A stretch of DNA of 21,354 nucleotides from Candidatus Fermentibacterota bacterium (GTDB taxonomy: Bacteria > JAFGKV01), in the NCBI GenBank assembly GCA_016928395.1, contig JAFGKV010000077.1:1-21354 (forward strand), given 5' to 3'. A program made the position numbers and the translations under genes. Under the pieces are notes generated by a model. That model made no database searches, was not told where the DNA came from, and saw nothing but the letters and a program-made list of their open reading frames with translations. Below, piece after piece: positions 1-7,664 of this stretch. Positions within the stretch are counted from its first letter, which is position 1; every line of letters starts with the position of its first letter.

Positions 1-230
1 ATGTTGACGCGGATGGCGATGGTGGAGGCAAAGGGGATGAGGGTGAAGATACGGCCGATGAGCACGTAGAGAGGCGTGCCGGGCGGATGGGGAATACCCA
101 GAATGTACGAGGAGGCGATGAACTCCCCCGCATCCCAGAACGCCACGGTGGGAGCGATGGTGTACAGATACACGACAAGCGACGCGGCGACTACCGCCAG
201 AAATCCGATCTGCTCACCTCGTCCCTTCAC
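1..230 (-). CDS. DUF2723 family membrane protein, N-terminal part only (cut by left window edge)
   Basis: The first 76 codons are visible, starting at a GTG whose bases overlap the cdaA stop codon (GTGA junction at 230-227). After a short basic stretch (VKGRGEQ) comes a hydrophobic segment at about residues 8-26. Then follow the hallmarks of the DUF2723/TMEM260-like family: APTVAFWDAGEFIA with the acidic residues of the first extracytoplasmic loop, and IPHPPGTPLYVLIGR. In this family these features belong to a large polytopic membrane protein with a glycosyltransferase-C-like fold, suspected to be a protein O-mannosyltransferase; the substrate here is unknown. The remainder, usually several hundred residues, lies outside the window. 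It is translationally coupled to cdaA and is the last visible gene of the left operon. The family call is fairly sure; the function is not. Confidence 0.78.
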   Translation of the reverse strand, partial: MKGRGEQIGFLAVVAASLVVYLYTIAPTVAFWDAGEFIASSYILGIPHPPGTPLYVLIGRIFTLIPFASTIAIRVN

Positions 231-985
231 TCGTACTGCCTGCTCAACAGCTCCCTGAGTCGCCCTCGGATCCTGGTCTGTTCAAGCCCCCTCTCCAGTC
301 GTCCGTTCACCGCCAATGACATACGACGTGTCTCCTCGCTCACCACGACAGCCACCGCATCCGTCTCCTCCGTGATGCCCACGGACGCCAGATGCCGCAT
401 CCCCATGGCGCGACGGCCGCTCACGGGTGTAGATAGTGGCAGGATGCATGATGCCGCCACCACCTGATTGCCGCGCACGATCACGGCACCATCATGCAGC
501 GGCGAGCCAGGGGTGAAAATGGTCACGATGAGTTCGGCGGTGATCTCGGCGTTAATAGGCTTCCCGGTAGACATGTAGGTCTTCAAGCCCATGTTTCGCT
601 CGATGACGATGAGCCCCCCATACCCCCTTGAAGACAAGAGGGCGGCGGCGTCGGCGATTTCATCGGCTGCCTGGGGGACGCGTACGCGCAACACCCGCCG
701 GACAAGGGGATTCTGACCCAGCTGCGCCAGAGCCCGGCGCAGTTCGGGTTGAAAGATGATGGCCACGGCCACGACCCACGCTACCCTCACGCTGGAGATA
801 ATCAGGCTCACGCCTCGCAGATTGAGTACTTGGGCCAGGAGCGAGCCCACTACCAGGAGCACTAACCCCAAGGCCATGTGAGCCGCGCGGGTGCCTTGGA
901 TCATGAGAAAGAGCCGGTACAGCAACCACGAGACCAGAAGGATATCCAGGATGTCGATGATGCCAGGTTTGAGAAAGGATGGCAT
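227..985 (-). CDS. cdaA: diadenylate cyclase CdaA (c-di-AMP synthase), membrane-bound
   Basis: The product is 252 residues, the usual length of CdaA/DacA, which makes c-di-AMP from two ATP at the inner face of the membrane. The N-terminal 80 residues hold three hydrophobic helices (about 10-30, 35-55, 62-80). They are followed by the linker FQPELRRALAQLG and the DAC (DisA_N) domain from about 105. Visible motifs are IERNMGLKTYMSTG, SPLHDGA with DGA at 165-167, and TDAVAVVVSEET. The second nucleotide-binding motif, normally RHR, reads RHL at 197-199 (GMRHLASVGIT), so the last arginine is lost. The ATG lies 2 nt after the folP stop. A GGAGG is present about 13 nt upstream, so the start relies on coupling. 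No cdaR/ybbR follows directly; a DUF2723 gene does. The family call is sure; full catalytic activity is less so because of the RHL change. Confidence 0.93.
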   Translation of the reverse strand: MPSFLKPGIIDILDILLVSWLLYRLFLMIQGTRAAHMALGLVLLVVGSLLAQVLNLRGVSLIISSVRVAWVVAVAIIFQPELRRALAQLGQNPLVRRVLRVRVPQAADEIADAAALLSSRGYGGLIVIERNMGLKTYMSTGKPINAEITAELIVTIFTPGSPLHDGAVIVRGNQVVAASCILPLSTPVSGRRAMGMRHLASVGITEETDAVAVVVSEETRRMSLAVNGRLERGLEQTRIRGRLRELLSRQYE

Positions 986-987
986 CG

Positions 988-1983
988 TCAGAGCAGACCC
1001 TCCAGGACCCGCATGGCACGGACTGTCTCGGGCACGTCATGTACGCGAAGCAGTCGGGCACCCCGGAGCACTGCGGCGCATCCGGCGGCCAGCGACCCTT
1101 CCAGACGAAGATCGGCGGGAAGATCGAGGATTTTGCCGATGAACGATTTGCGCGAAACGCCCACGAGCACAGGTCTCCCAAGGCAGAGCAAGCTGCCCAC
1201 CGAGCGCAACAGCTCGACATTGTGCTCCAGAGTCTTGCCGAAGCCTATGCCGGGATCGACAACCGTGCGCTCCGCGTCGACTCCCGCATCGGTCAATCGA
1301 TCCAGCGCCTGACCAAGAAAGCCGGCGACTTCGCCTGTGACCCATGCATACTGAGGATCACGTTGCATTGTGGCCGGCGATCCCCGCATGTGCATGATGA
1401 AGGCCCCGGCAGCGGTTTCCGCCAATGCGTCCACCATCTCAGGGTTGACGAATCCGGCGATATCATTCACGATTCGGGCTCCGGCACGTATGGCCTCACG
1501 GGCCACGGCGGGATGTCGGGTGTCAACGCTCACCAGAATTCCCCGCGCAGTCAGCCTCTCGACTACCGGAAGTACCCGGCGCATCTGTTCCTCCACCGGC
1601 ACCGGCCCGGCACCGGGCCGCGTGGATTCGCCGCCAACATCAATAATGTCTGCGCCCTCATCCGCCATGGCTAGGCCCGCGCTCACGGCATCCTCCGCGC
1701 CGGCATGCAGGCCACCGTCATAGAAGGAGTCCGGCGTGACATTGAGGATGCCAATGACCACTACCCGGGATGTCAGGTCGAAGGCGAACCTATCGAACCG
1801 CCACACGGTACACGTCGACGACGCGTTCACGTAGCGGTCGAAGACGCGCGTGTATACCGCGGGGAGCGGGCGAATAGAGTTCGAACCGATGTGATCATTC
1901 CTGTGCTCGAAGGCCCACGTGCCGTCGGGCCGTTGCGTGACAAGGCAGAGGCGCCCGTGCTGGTCAGGCAGAATTGCTGGCAT
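988..1983 (-). CDS. folP: dihydropteroate synthase (folate biosynthesis)
   Basis: DHPS condenses p-aminobenzoate with 6-hydroxymethyl-7,8-dihydropterin diphosphate to give dihydropteroate. The TIM-barrel motifs are all present: ILNVTPDSF (79-87 with the start used here), GGESTRPGA (117-125), SVDT, VNDIAG, MHMRGSPATMQ, VDPGIGFGKTLEHN and GVSRKSFIG. I chose the ATG at 1983, which overlaps the end of ftsH by 20 nt and gives 331 residues. That leaves about 75 residues ahead of the barrel, longer than usual. A GTG at 1830 would give 280 residues, the normal family length, but no convincing ribosome binding site precedes either start. In-frame codons further upstream lie inside ftsH and were rejected. 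The gene is followed 2 nt later by cdaA, an association common in several phyla. Function is sure; the start is not. Confidence 0.93.
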   Translation of the reverse strand: MPAILPDQHGRLCLVTQRPDGTWAFEHRNDHIGSNSIRPLPAVYTRVFDRYVNASSTCTVWRFDRFAFDLTSRVVVIGILNVTPDSFYDGGLHAGAEDAVSAGLAMADEGADIIDVGGESTRPGAGPVPVEEQMRRVLPVVERLTARGILVSVDTRHPAVAREAIRAGARIVNDIAGFVNPEMVDALAETAAGAFIMHMRGSPATMQRDPQYAWVTGEVAGFLGQALDRLTDAGVDAERTVVDPGIGFGKTLEHNVELLRSVGSLLCLGRPVLVGVSRKSFIGKILDLPADLRLEGSLAAGCAAVLRGARLLRVHDVPETVRAMRVLEGLL

Positions 1984-3895
1984 GCGACCCAGGCGTGAAG
2001 CCGCCATCCCCCGAGGAGGCCGCCGGGTGTTCCTGGAGCACCCGGTCAATCTCGTTGGAGTCGAGGATTTCTCGCTCCAGCAATGCTGCAGCGATGGCGT
2101 CGAGCCGGTCCATATGCTCGGAGAGGATGGTCTTGGCGCGGTTGAAAGCGTCATCGACAATGGTCTTGATTTCCGCATCGATGGCCAGGGCCGTCTCCTG
2201 GCTGTACATCTGATGTGTCACGATGTCGCGCCCAAGAAACACCGGCTCGGCGCGTTCACCGAAGGTGAGGGGTCCAAGCCGATCGCTCATGCCCCATTCA
2301 CACACCATGCGCCGAGCCAACTCGGTGGCCCGCTGAATGTCGTCGCCGGCGCCCGTGGTGGGCTGGCCTTCCACCAGAATATCGGCTGCCCGCCCACCCA
2401 GCATCACCGCCAGTGTGTCGAGGCAGTACCGCCGCGAATAGGTGTGGCGTTCATCGAGAGGGAGGTAGTGGGTCACGCCCAAAGCGCGGCCGCGGGGAAT
2501 GATGGTCACTTTGTGGATGGGGTCGCTGCCCGGAATCATCTTCGCCACGAGCACGTGACCCGCCTCATGGTAGGCGATGGCGCGTTTCTCCTCGTCGGTG
2601 ATTATCATGGAGCGGCGCTCCATGCCCATCATTATCTTGTCTTTGGAATCCTCCAGCTCGGCCATGGAAACCTCATCCTTGCCCCGGCGGGCGGCCAGGA
2701 GAGCCGCCTCGTTCACCAGGTTCGCCAGATCCGCGCCGGCCATGCCTGGTGTTCCCCGGGCGATGGTCGCCAAGTCGACACCCAGGCCCAGGGGCACTTC
2801 CTTGACGTGCACCTCCAGAATCAACCGGCGCTCTTCCACATCGGGGCGGTCAACCACGATTTGACGGTCAAATCGACCGGGTCTCAGCAAGGCAGGGTCG
2901 AGCACATCAGGCCGGTTTGTCGCGGCAAGCAGGATCACGCCGTCATTGGATTCGAAGCCGTCCATCTCAACCAGAAGCTGGTTCAACGTCTGCTCCCGCT
3001 CGTCGTGGCCGCCGCCCAGCCCAGCTCCGCGATGACGGCCGACGGCATCGATCTCATCGATGAAAATGATGCACGGCGCATGGCGTTTCCCCTGATCGAA
3101 CAGATCGCGAACCCTGCTGGCGCCAACACCGACAAACATCTCGACAAAGTCGGAGCCGCTCATGCTGAAAAAGGACACACCGGCCTCACCCGCCACCGCC
3201 CGGGCGAGCAGGGTCTTGCCGGTCCCGGGTGGGCCCAAAAGCAGCGCCCCCTTGGGAATGCGACCTCCAAGGCGCCGGAAGCGCTGGGGATCCTTGAGGA
3301 AATCCACTATCTCCTGCAGCTCCTGCTTGGCCTCGTAGGCACCCGCCACATCGGCAAAGGTAATGGCGGGCTTGTCGCCGGAGACAAGACGCGCCCGGGA
3401 CTTCCCGAAGCTGAACGCCTTGGATGTACCGCCCTGCATCTGACGCATGAGAAACAGGAATGCGGCCGCCAACAGGACAAAGGGAAGATTGGCCAGGATG
3501 AGTTGGGCCAGCCCCATGGATGGCTGTTTGGCGCGAATGGCAACATCCCGGCTCTCCAGCTCGGCCACCAGAGTCGGATCCTCGAAGGGAACGGTGCAGA
3601 CGATGCGGTCTGCCTCCACCGACTTTCCCTCAACAACGAAGGTGGTTCGCTGGCGAAGCTGGGCGATTAGGTCGGTTCCTTCGAAGGTGACACGGGTCAC
3701 GTTGTCGCGCCGCAGCTCTCCCTTGAACTGGCTGTAGTCAACCTGTGGGGCAGTAGGGCGCCCCACACCCAGCACGTTCAGCGTTATCAACATCACCAAG
3801 AAGAGCAGCAGCCAAAACACCATGGCCCGGCCGGGCCGGACCGAACGAGACGGATTAGGGCCGTCGCCACGGGAGTGTTTGCCCTCAGGCACCAC
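1964..3895 (-). CDS. ftsH: ATP-dependent zinc metalloprotease FtsH, membrane-anchored
   Basis: FtsH is the hexameric inner-membrane AAA+ protease that degrades misfolded membrane proteins and selected cytosolic regulators. The 643 residues show TM1 (about 26-43), a small periplasmic domain, TM2 (about 133-150), Walker A GPPGTGKT (221-228), the pore FVG (254-256), and Walker B IIFIDEID (276-283). The second region of homology follows ([18 protein letters not shown]), then the zinc motif HEAGH (443-447) and the downstream acidic ligand in [10 protein letters not shown]. All catalytic residues are intact. The start is a GTG at 3895 preceded by AGAGGAGG. It overlaps the tilS stop by 11 nt, which implies translational coupling. 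An ATG at residue 25, just before TM1, is an alternative without such a site. The C-terminus overlaps the chosen folP start. Confidence 0.98.
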   Translation of the reverse strand: MVPEGKHSRGDGPNPSRSVRPGRAMVFWLLLFLVMLITLNVLGVGRPTAPQVDYSQFKGELRRDNVTRVTFEGTDLIAQLRQRTTFVVEGKSVEADRIVCTVPFEDPTLVAELESRDVAIRAKQPSMGLAQLILANLPFVLLAAAFLFLMRQMQGGTSKAFSFGKSRARLVSGDKPAITFADVAGAYEAKQELQEIVDFLKDPQRFRRLGGRIPKGALLLGPPGTGKTLLARAVAGEAGVSFFSMSGSDFVEMFVGVGASRVRDLFDQGKRHAPCIIFIDEIDAVGRHRGAGLGGGHDEREQTLNQLLVEMDGFESNDGVILLAATNRPDVLDPALLRPGRFDRQIVVDRPDVEERRLILEVHVKEVPLGLGVDLATIARGTPGMAGADLANLVNEAALLAARRGKDEVSMAELEDSKDKIMMGMERRSMIITDEEKRAIAYHEAGHVLVAKMIPGSDPIHKVTIIPRGRALGVTHYLPLDERHTYSRRYCLDTLAVMLGGRAADILVEGQPTTGAGDDIQRATELARRMVCEWGMSDRLGPLTFGERAEPVFLGRDIVTHQMYSQETALAIDAEIKTIVDDAFNRAKTILSEHMDRLDAIAAALLEREILDSNEIDRVLQEHPAASSGDGGFTPGSHASNSA

Positions 3896-5315
3896 ATTCC
3901 TCCTCTCGCATCCTTGCCGCCATGCTATGCAGCAGGAGGATGCGTGTAGTCTTCACAATGATGGGCGCATCCTGGCTTCGGACAATCCCAGGTATCCACA
4001 CGATGCGACCGTTCGCGTCGCATACCAGCGGGATACACCAGCGTGACCATAGAGGTACACCGCAATCCCGCAAGTAGCTCTTTAGTCTGACCGTTCCCTC
4101 CATCCCCATGGGAACGATACGGTCTCCCCTCTGCCGGGCTCTGACATGCAGCGGCTCGCATACCGCGTCACGATCCAGCATCGCGACCGAAGGATCTCTG
4201 GGCATCCGGCCTGTCCACCCCTCCCCGGCCCACACGACGGAAGCCGTCAAAACCCAGGCGCCGAACGCGACGCACCCAGGGAGGGGGAGCACGGTTTCGG
4301 TTGCCGCGGGCAGAGACGGAGTCGGGGCGATGCGAAGGAACCCGCAGGAGCGCACCGCAGACACACCGCCGGGAAGCTGCAGGCGGCGGGAGCGAGCCCC
4401 GTCGCAGAGCCTCAGCAGACCTTCAACCGGAGCGCTCAACCGAGCCCCCGAAGGGAGACCGCAGGAGCTGAGAACGCCCCTGAGCATCCTTCGGCGCACA
4501 GCACGAGGATAGCTTTCCAGCAGGGCAAGGTCAAGCAAGGTCTCTTCCCTATCCCTCCGCACACAGAGCCGGGCGGCAGCGACCGCGTGGGCATCTATGG
4601 CTTCAGACCATTCCTCCACCATCTGCGCGCTTCGGGCCAATCCCTCGACGGCGCTGGGCCCAAACCGGCTCGTCACCGCAGGTATCACATGAGCGCGCAG
4701 CCATGCCCGGGGCCGATCTCCCACATTGGTCGGGTCCTCGATCCACCCAACACCGGTCTGGCGCAAGAGATCCCGCAGTGCATCGCGACGTGTTGCCAGC
4801 AATGGTCTGACGACGCCACACCGGGCAGCCCGGGGACCGGCCATGGCAGATCCCGAACCACCACGCACTGCGGTCATCAGGAATGTCTCCGCCACATCAT
4901 CCATGGTGTGCCCGGTGAGGATCAGACCTTCAGGGCCCGCAAGCCTGGACAAGAACGCATACCGGCGATTCCTCCACGTCTCTTCCAGGCCGCGCCCACC
5001 GATATCGCCGAATGAAGCTGCCACGCCTCTGGATTGGCGTGCGCCAATGATCCGAGCGAGATCACAGACGTGTTGCCATTCGGCAGCGTGGCGAGCGCCG
5101 TCATGCTCATGATCGAAGTAGGCAAGGACAATGGAATGGCGAGGCTGGGCACACCACGCTGCAACCAGGAGCGCCAGCGCTGTGGAGTCAGCACCGCCAG
5201 ACACCGCTACGATCACGGGATGCCCGTCGGCAATTCGGGCGGCGCCCATGGCCTCCGCGACGCACGGATAGACAGGGTGGTCACGGACCACGGAGAAGAG
5301 GAGATCGGCTGGCAT
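3885..5315 (-). CDS. tilS: tRNA(Ile)-lysidine synthetase
   Basis: TilS converts the wobble C34 of the CAU-anticodon tRNA-Ile to lysidine using ATP and lysine, changing it from methionine to isoleucine identity. The N-terminal PP-loop ATPase domain shows SGGADS at 39-44, TGHTMDDVAETFLM (family form: HHLDDQAET) and RGGSGSAMAG. A middle domain follows. The C-terminal TilS substrate-binding domain carries RQRGDRIVPMGMEGTVRLKSYLRDCGVP and a typical IVWIPGI segment. The 476 residues are within family range. The ATG is 11 nt after the metallophosphoesterase stop, and no clear Shine-Dalgarno is seen. The downstream overlap with ftsH is a very common bacterial arrangement and supports the assignment. 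Confidence 0.95.
   Translation of the reverse strand: MPADLLFSVVRDHPVYPCVAEAMGAARIADGHPVIVAVSGGADSTALALLVAAWCAQPRHSIVLAYFDHEHDGARHAAEWQHVCDLARIIGARQSRGVAASFGDIGGRGLEETWRNRRYAFLSRLAGPEGLILTGHTMDDVAETFLMTAVRGGSGSAMAGPRAARCGVVRPLLATRRDALRDLLRQTGVGWIEDPTNVGDRPRAWLRAHVIPAVTSRFGPSAVEGLARSAQMVEEWSEAIDAHAVAAARLCVRRDREETLLDLALLESYPRAVRRRMLRGVLSSCGLPSGARLSAPVEGLLRLCDGARSRRLQLPGGVSAVRSCGFLRIAPTPSLPAATETVLPLPGCVAFGAWVLTASVVWAGEGWTGRMPRDPSVAMLDRDAVCEPLHVRARQRGDRIVPMGMEGTVRLKSYLRDCGVPLWSRWCIPLVCDANGRIVWIPGIVRSQDAPIIVKTTRILLLHSMAARMREEECGA
3896..3906 (-). promoter_or_regulatory. ribosome binding site of ftsH
   Basis: On the minus strand AGAGGAGG lies directly before the GTG at 3895, inside the last codons of tilS. 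It supports the GTG over the downstream ATG. The spacing from the AGGAGG core is short (3 nt), but the preceding AGAGG gives a more usual spacing. Confidence 0.6.
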
Positions 5316-5326
5316 CAGCGGCCTAG

Positions 5327-7018
5327 TCAGTCGGCTCGGGTCTCACTTGTCTGGCCAGGCCTGACGAGAAACCGGTCGAAGGTGGCGCCGTCAGGAGTAC
5401 GGGCCTCGACTTCCACCCGGTCTCGGCTGGCATGTACTCGCAGCCAGTGATGCGTCTCAACGCGAAGACGGCACCAGGCAGGCTGGTGGGGGCGAGACGT
5501 GTAGAGACGGGCGCCTCCGCCTGCGGCCACCACGTAGACCGTGCCGCCCTCGGCCAGTGCGGAGTCGCGAAGAGGCCAGGTCGCGGAATAGCCATGGTCA
5601 TGCCCTGAGAACACAACGGACACGCCGGCGCTCTCGAAGAGCGGGCACAACTCCCGTCGCACCGCGTAGTCCGAACCATGCATACCGGTGGAGTAGGGCG
5701 GGGCATGAAGGGCCACAAAAATGGGTCCTGGCGCCGGCGCCCACGCGGCCAGCACGGACTCCGCGAAGGCCCGCTGCAAGGTTCCCGGTTCATAGGGCGC
5801 CTCCGAGTCAAGCATGAGGAACCTGGCCGGACCCCAGGCGAAGGCGTAGTAGTACTCGGCGTGGGGGAAATGGAACACCTCACCGAAGATGGGCGAGTTC
5901 TCCTCATGATTGCCAGGTACCACCATGTAAGGCGTCACAGACGCCGCAGGCTGGATGATGGCCATGTTTCTGGTCCAATCCTCTTCATTCCAGCCCGCAT
6001 TCACCAAGTCGCCGGGGTGAACCACGAGCTGTGGGGTCTCGTGCGCCATCATCGCCGGGAGGATCTCCGGGTTACCTTGAATGTCGCCGATCACACAGAA
6101 CATGAGCTCCTCCGAACTCGGCACTCGAAGAAGCCGAGGCTGGCCCCCGGGGTCAAGCGCGTACGAGCGCGTTTCGCCTGGCCGCAGGTTGGACAGCTCG
6201 GCAAACATGCCGCCCGCATCCTTCCGTAGACGATGCGGCGAGAGAGCGCCCGGCGAAGGCCCCACCAGGATTCGCGAGATGCGCTGGTCTCGAAATGCCA
6301 CCGCGAGACAATCACCGGCGGGGCCGCATATCGACACGTGTTCGGCGATGGTGCCCACAGCGCCCGATCGCACGCCGAAATTGTCCACGCGGGCGGAAAT
6401 ACCGGTACTTGCGACAATGGGTTGAGTCAGCTTGATCACCCTACCCGCGGCAGTGCGACCCTTGGTGCCCCATCCGCCCTTTGTGAACTCCACCATGCAC
6501 CCGTCGCCCGGCCCGGCCATGACCACACCGAACCAATGTCCTCCGCCCAGCGGCGTGAGGGCAAAGGCCCGGGGCTGCCAGGTGCCGTCGGGCAGCCGGC
6601 CCAGTGCATGGAGGCTCCCTGCGGCATATATCCGGTGATGAGACGCCAGCCCTGGGGCGACTTCCACCCGGATTCGCAGCGGGAGGTTGCGCACCGAAAG
6701 CGTCCGGCTCAGTCGATGGTGACTCCCGATGGGCGAGGACCAGGAGGCACGCAGCTCTACCTGGTCCGACAATGAATCGCAGGGAAGCCAGAAGGTCGGC
6801 ACAGGCTGATCAGTCACGGCGATGAGGCGGAGATCCCCCGCCATCACCACCGGGTCAAGGATGATCTCGCCGCCTTGGGGCACCAGCCGTGCAACGCACA
6901 ACCCCCCAACAGCCTCATGCTCCGAGACATCCCTTCCGTCGCCGGCGAGCACGCTCAGGGTTGCCGCACGGCACGTCTCCAGGAGGATGACGACAACGAG
7001 AATGAGTCTTCCCAGCAT
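5327..7018 (-). CDS. secreted purple-acid-phosphatase-like metallophosphoesterase with an N-terminal carbohydrate-binding-like module
   Basis: The ATG at 7018 follows AGAGGAACC and lies 7 nt after the EIIA stop; longer in-frame extensions read through that gene and were dropped. The product is 563 residues. Residues 1-18 look like a signal peptide (LGRLILVVVILLETCRA, then ATLSV). Residues about 129-195 (LGRLPDGTWQP, LTPLGGGHWFGVV, VEFTKGGWGT) resemble the beta-sandwich CBM20/E-set type modules found ahead of some esterases. The calcineurin-like domain carries metal-binding motifs in order: GDIQGN (311-316), HPGDLVN (334-340), GNHEEN (369-374), LHAPPY (437-442) and GHDHGY (472-477). It should hydrolyse a phosphomonoester or phosphodiester outside the cytoplasm; the substrate is unknown. 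The first motif has Gln where many relatives have His or Gly. The fold is sure and the substrate is open. Confidence 0.85.
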   Translation of the reverse strand: MLGRLILVVVILLETCRAATLSVLAGDGRDVSEHEAVGGLCVARLVPQGGEIILDPVVMAGDLRLIAVTDQPVPTFWLPCDSLSDQVELRASWSSPIGSHHRLSRTLSVRNLPLRIRVEVAPGLASHHRIYAAGSLHALGRLPDGTWQPRAFALTPLGGGHWFGVVMAGPGDGCMVEFTKGGWGTKGRTAAGRVIKLTQPIVASTGISARVDNFGVRSGAVGTIAEHVSICGPAGDCLAVAFRDQRISRILVGPSPGALSPHRLRKDAGGMFAELSNLRPGETRSYALDPGGQPRLLRVPSSEELMFCVIGDIQGNPEILPAMMAHETPQLVVHPGDLVNAGWNEEDWTRNMAIIQPAASVTPYMVVPGNHEENSPIFGEVFHFPHAEYYYAFAWGPARFLMLDSEAPYEPGTLQRAFAESVLAAWAPAPGPIFVALHAPPYSTGMHGSDYAVRRELCPLFESAGVSVVFSGHDHGYSATWPLRDSALAEGGTVYVVAAGGGARLYTSRPHQPAWCRLRVETHHWLRVHASRDRVEVEARTPDGATFDRFLVRPGQTSETRAD

Positions 7019-7025
7019 GGTTCCT

Positions 7026-7460
7026 CTATCTTTTGGCCAGCGAGAGCAGGGCCGCAGCATGCGCAGGCTTCGCGCGCAGGAGCTTCCCGCCCTTATCCTG
7101 GAACAGGCGAAGCACCGCAGCCAATACGTCGAGGTACTGCTTCTGGTTTCCCTCGGGCCCCAGGAGCAAGCAGACCATCCGAACGTGTTTGCCCGGGGCG
7201 AACTCCACGCCACTCTCAGCCCGGGCAAGGCTGACATAGAACGCCGCGAGCCCGGCCAGCCTGGCGTGGGGCACCGCAAGATCCTGGCTTACCACGGTCG
7301 GACATTGGCGCTCGCGTTGGAGGATGGCCTGCAACACCTTGCCAGGAGCCACCGAGCCAAGGCGCGGCGCCATGGTCAGTACGAGCTTCTCAAGGATGGC
7401 GTCCCTCGTGGTTGAGGACGCGTCGATGACCCAGCCGGGCTCGGTGAGTATGTCGAGCAT
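7026..7460 (-). CDS. PTS EIIA type-2 domain protein (fructose/nitrogen-regulatory PTS-like)
   Basis: This is a free-standing 144-residue PTS_EIIA_2 domain. The segment VVSQDLAVPHARLAG contains the histidine that is phosphorylated in this family. Downstream, GKHVRMVCLLLGPEGNQKQYLDVLA matches the second conserved block. Such stand-alone domains occur either as sugar-PTS components or as EIIA-Ntr-like regulators that relay a phosphorylation state to other proteins. No EIIB, EIIC, HPr or EI gene is seen nearby, so a regulatory role is more likely; this is inference. The ATG at 7460 has GAGGAG about 8 nt upstream. It is the first gene of the minus-strand operon and lies opposite mraZ. Confidence 0.87.
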   Translation of the reverse strand: MLDILTEPGWVIDASSTTRDAILEKLVLTMAPRLGSVAPGKVLQAILQRERQCPTVVSQDLAVPHARLAGLAAFYVSLARAESGVEFAPGKHVRMVCLLLGPEGNQKQYLDVLAAVLRLFQDKGGKLLRAKPAHAAALLSLAKR

Positions 7461-7544
7461 GATGCACTCCTCGGATGCAGAGCCCCTCCCTACCGGTCGC
7501 GCAGAGGGCGCCAGGCAGAGTCGGGGCCATTGTCACGTATGGCG

Positions 7545-7580
7545 CCCTGCGTATTCCCACAGGAATCCCACAATTTCCCT
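7545..7580 (-). promoter_or_regulatory. candidate MraZ operator (four phased TGGG/AGGG elements)
   Basis: The plus strand shows CCCT at 7545, CCCA at 7556, CCCA at 7567 and CCCT at 7577, that is AGGG/TGGG on the minus strand at 11, 11 and 10-bp steps. In E. coli, MraZ binds TGGGN direct repeats with helical (10-bp) phasing in front of its own gene. Here the repeats lie just upstream of the mraZ promoter and just downstream of a minus-strand TATTAT. Control of mraZ, of the EIIA operon, or of both is inferred from position only. Confidence 0.4.
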
Positions 7581-7586
7581 ATAATA

Positions 7587-7599
7587 CTCTTGACAAGAG
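7587..7599. repeat. perfect 13-bp palindrome over the mraZ -35 box
   Basis: CTCTTGACAAGAG is a perfect inverted repeat of 6-bp arms around a central A, and the -35 hexamer TTGACA lies inside it. It may simply reflect the hexamer, but the arms extend beyond it on both sides, so it could be a regulator binding site. Confidence 0.45.
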
Positions 7600-7618
7600 C
7601 ACAAACCAGTGCTATTGT
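7590..7618 (+). promoter_or_regulatory. sigma70-type promoter for mraZ and the dcw cluster
   Basis: TTGACA (7590-7595, consensus -35) is followed by a 17-nt spacer and TATTGT (7613-7618, 4 of 6 to consensus). Transcription would start near 7625, about 45 nt before the mraZ start codon. The good -35, ideal spacing and position make this the likely main promoter of the division cluster. Confidence 0.65.
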
Positions 7619-7657
7619 GGCGCTCAAGTGGTGTGAGTTCCCATTCACAGCCCACAT

Positions 7658-7664
7658 GAGGAGG
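7658..7664 (+). promoter_or_regulatory. ribosome binding site of mraZ
   Basis: GAGGAGG lies 6 nt before the GTG at 7671 and decides that start. An in-frame ATG at 7656 overlaps this site and has no such site of its own. Confidence 0.75.

Noticed and set aside
988-2178. FolP start at 2178 giving 396 residues
   Set aside because: The first 65 codons read out of frame through the 3' end of ftsH, and the residues look like a low-complexity Ser/Arg/Pro shadow translation.
1919-3670. 583-codon plus-strand open frame opposite ftsH
   Set aside because: It lies antisense to a fully motif-supported FtsH. Its translation shows no family features and it is explained by high GC content and codon bias of the real strand.
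5327-7279. Metallophosphoesterase start at 7279
   Set aside because: The first 87 codons lie inside the EIIA gene in another frame. The ATG at 7018 has a ribosome binding site and a signal peptide.
7557-7585. Plus-strand TATAAT at 7580-7585 as the main mraZ promoter
   Set aside because: The -10 is perfect, but no -35-like hexamer lies at 16-18 nt. The TTGACA-17-TATTGT pair just downstream is better.
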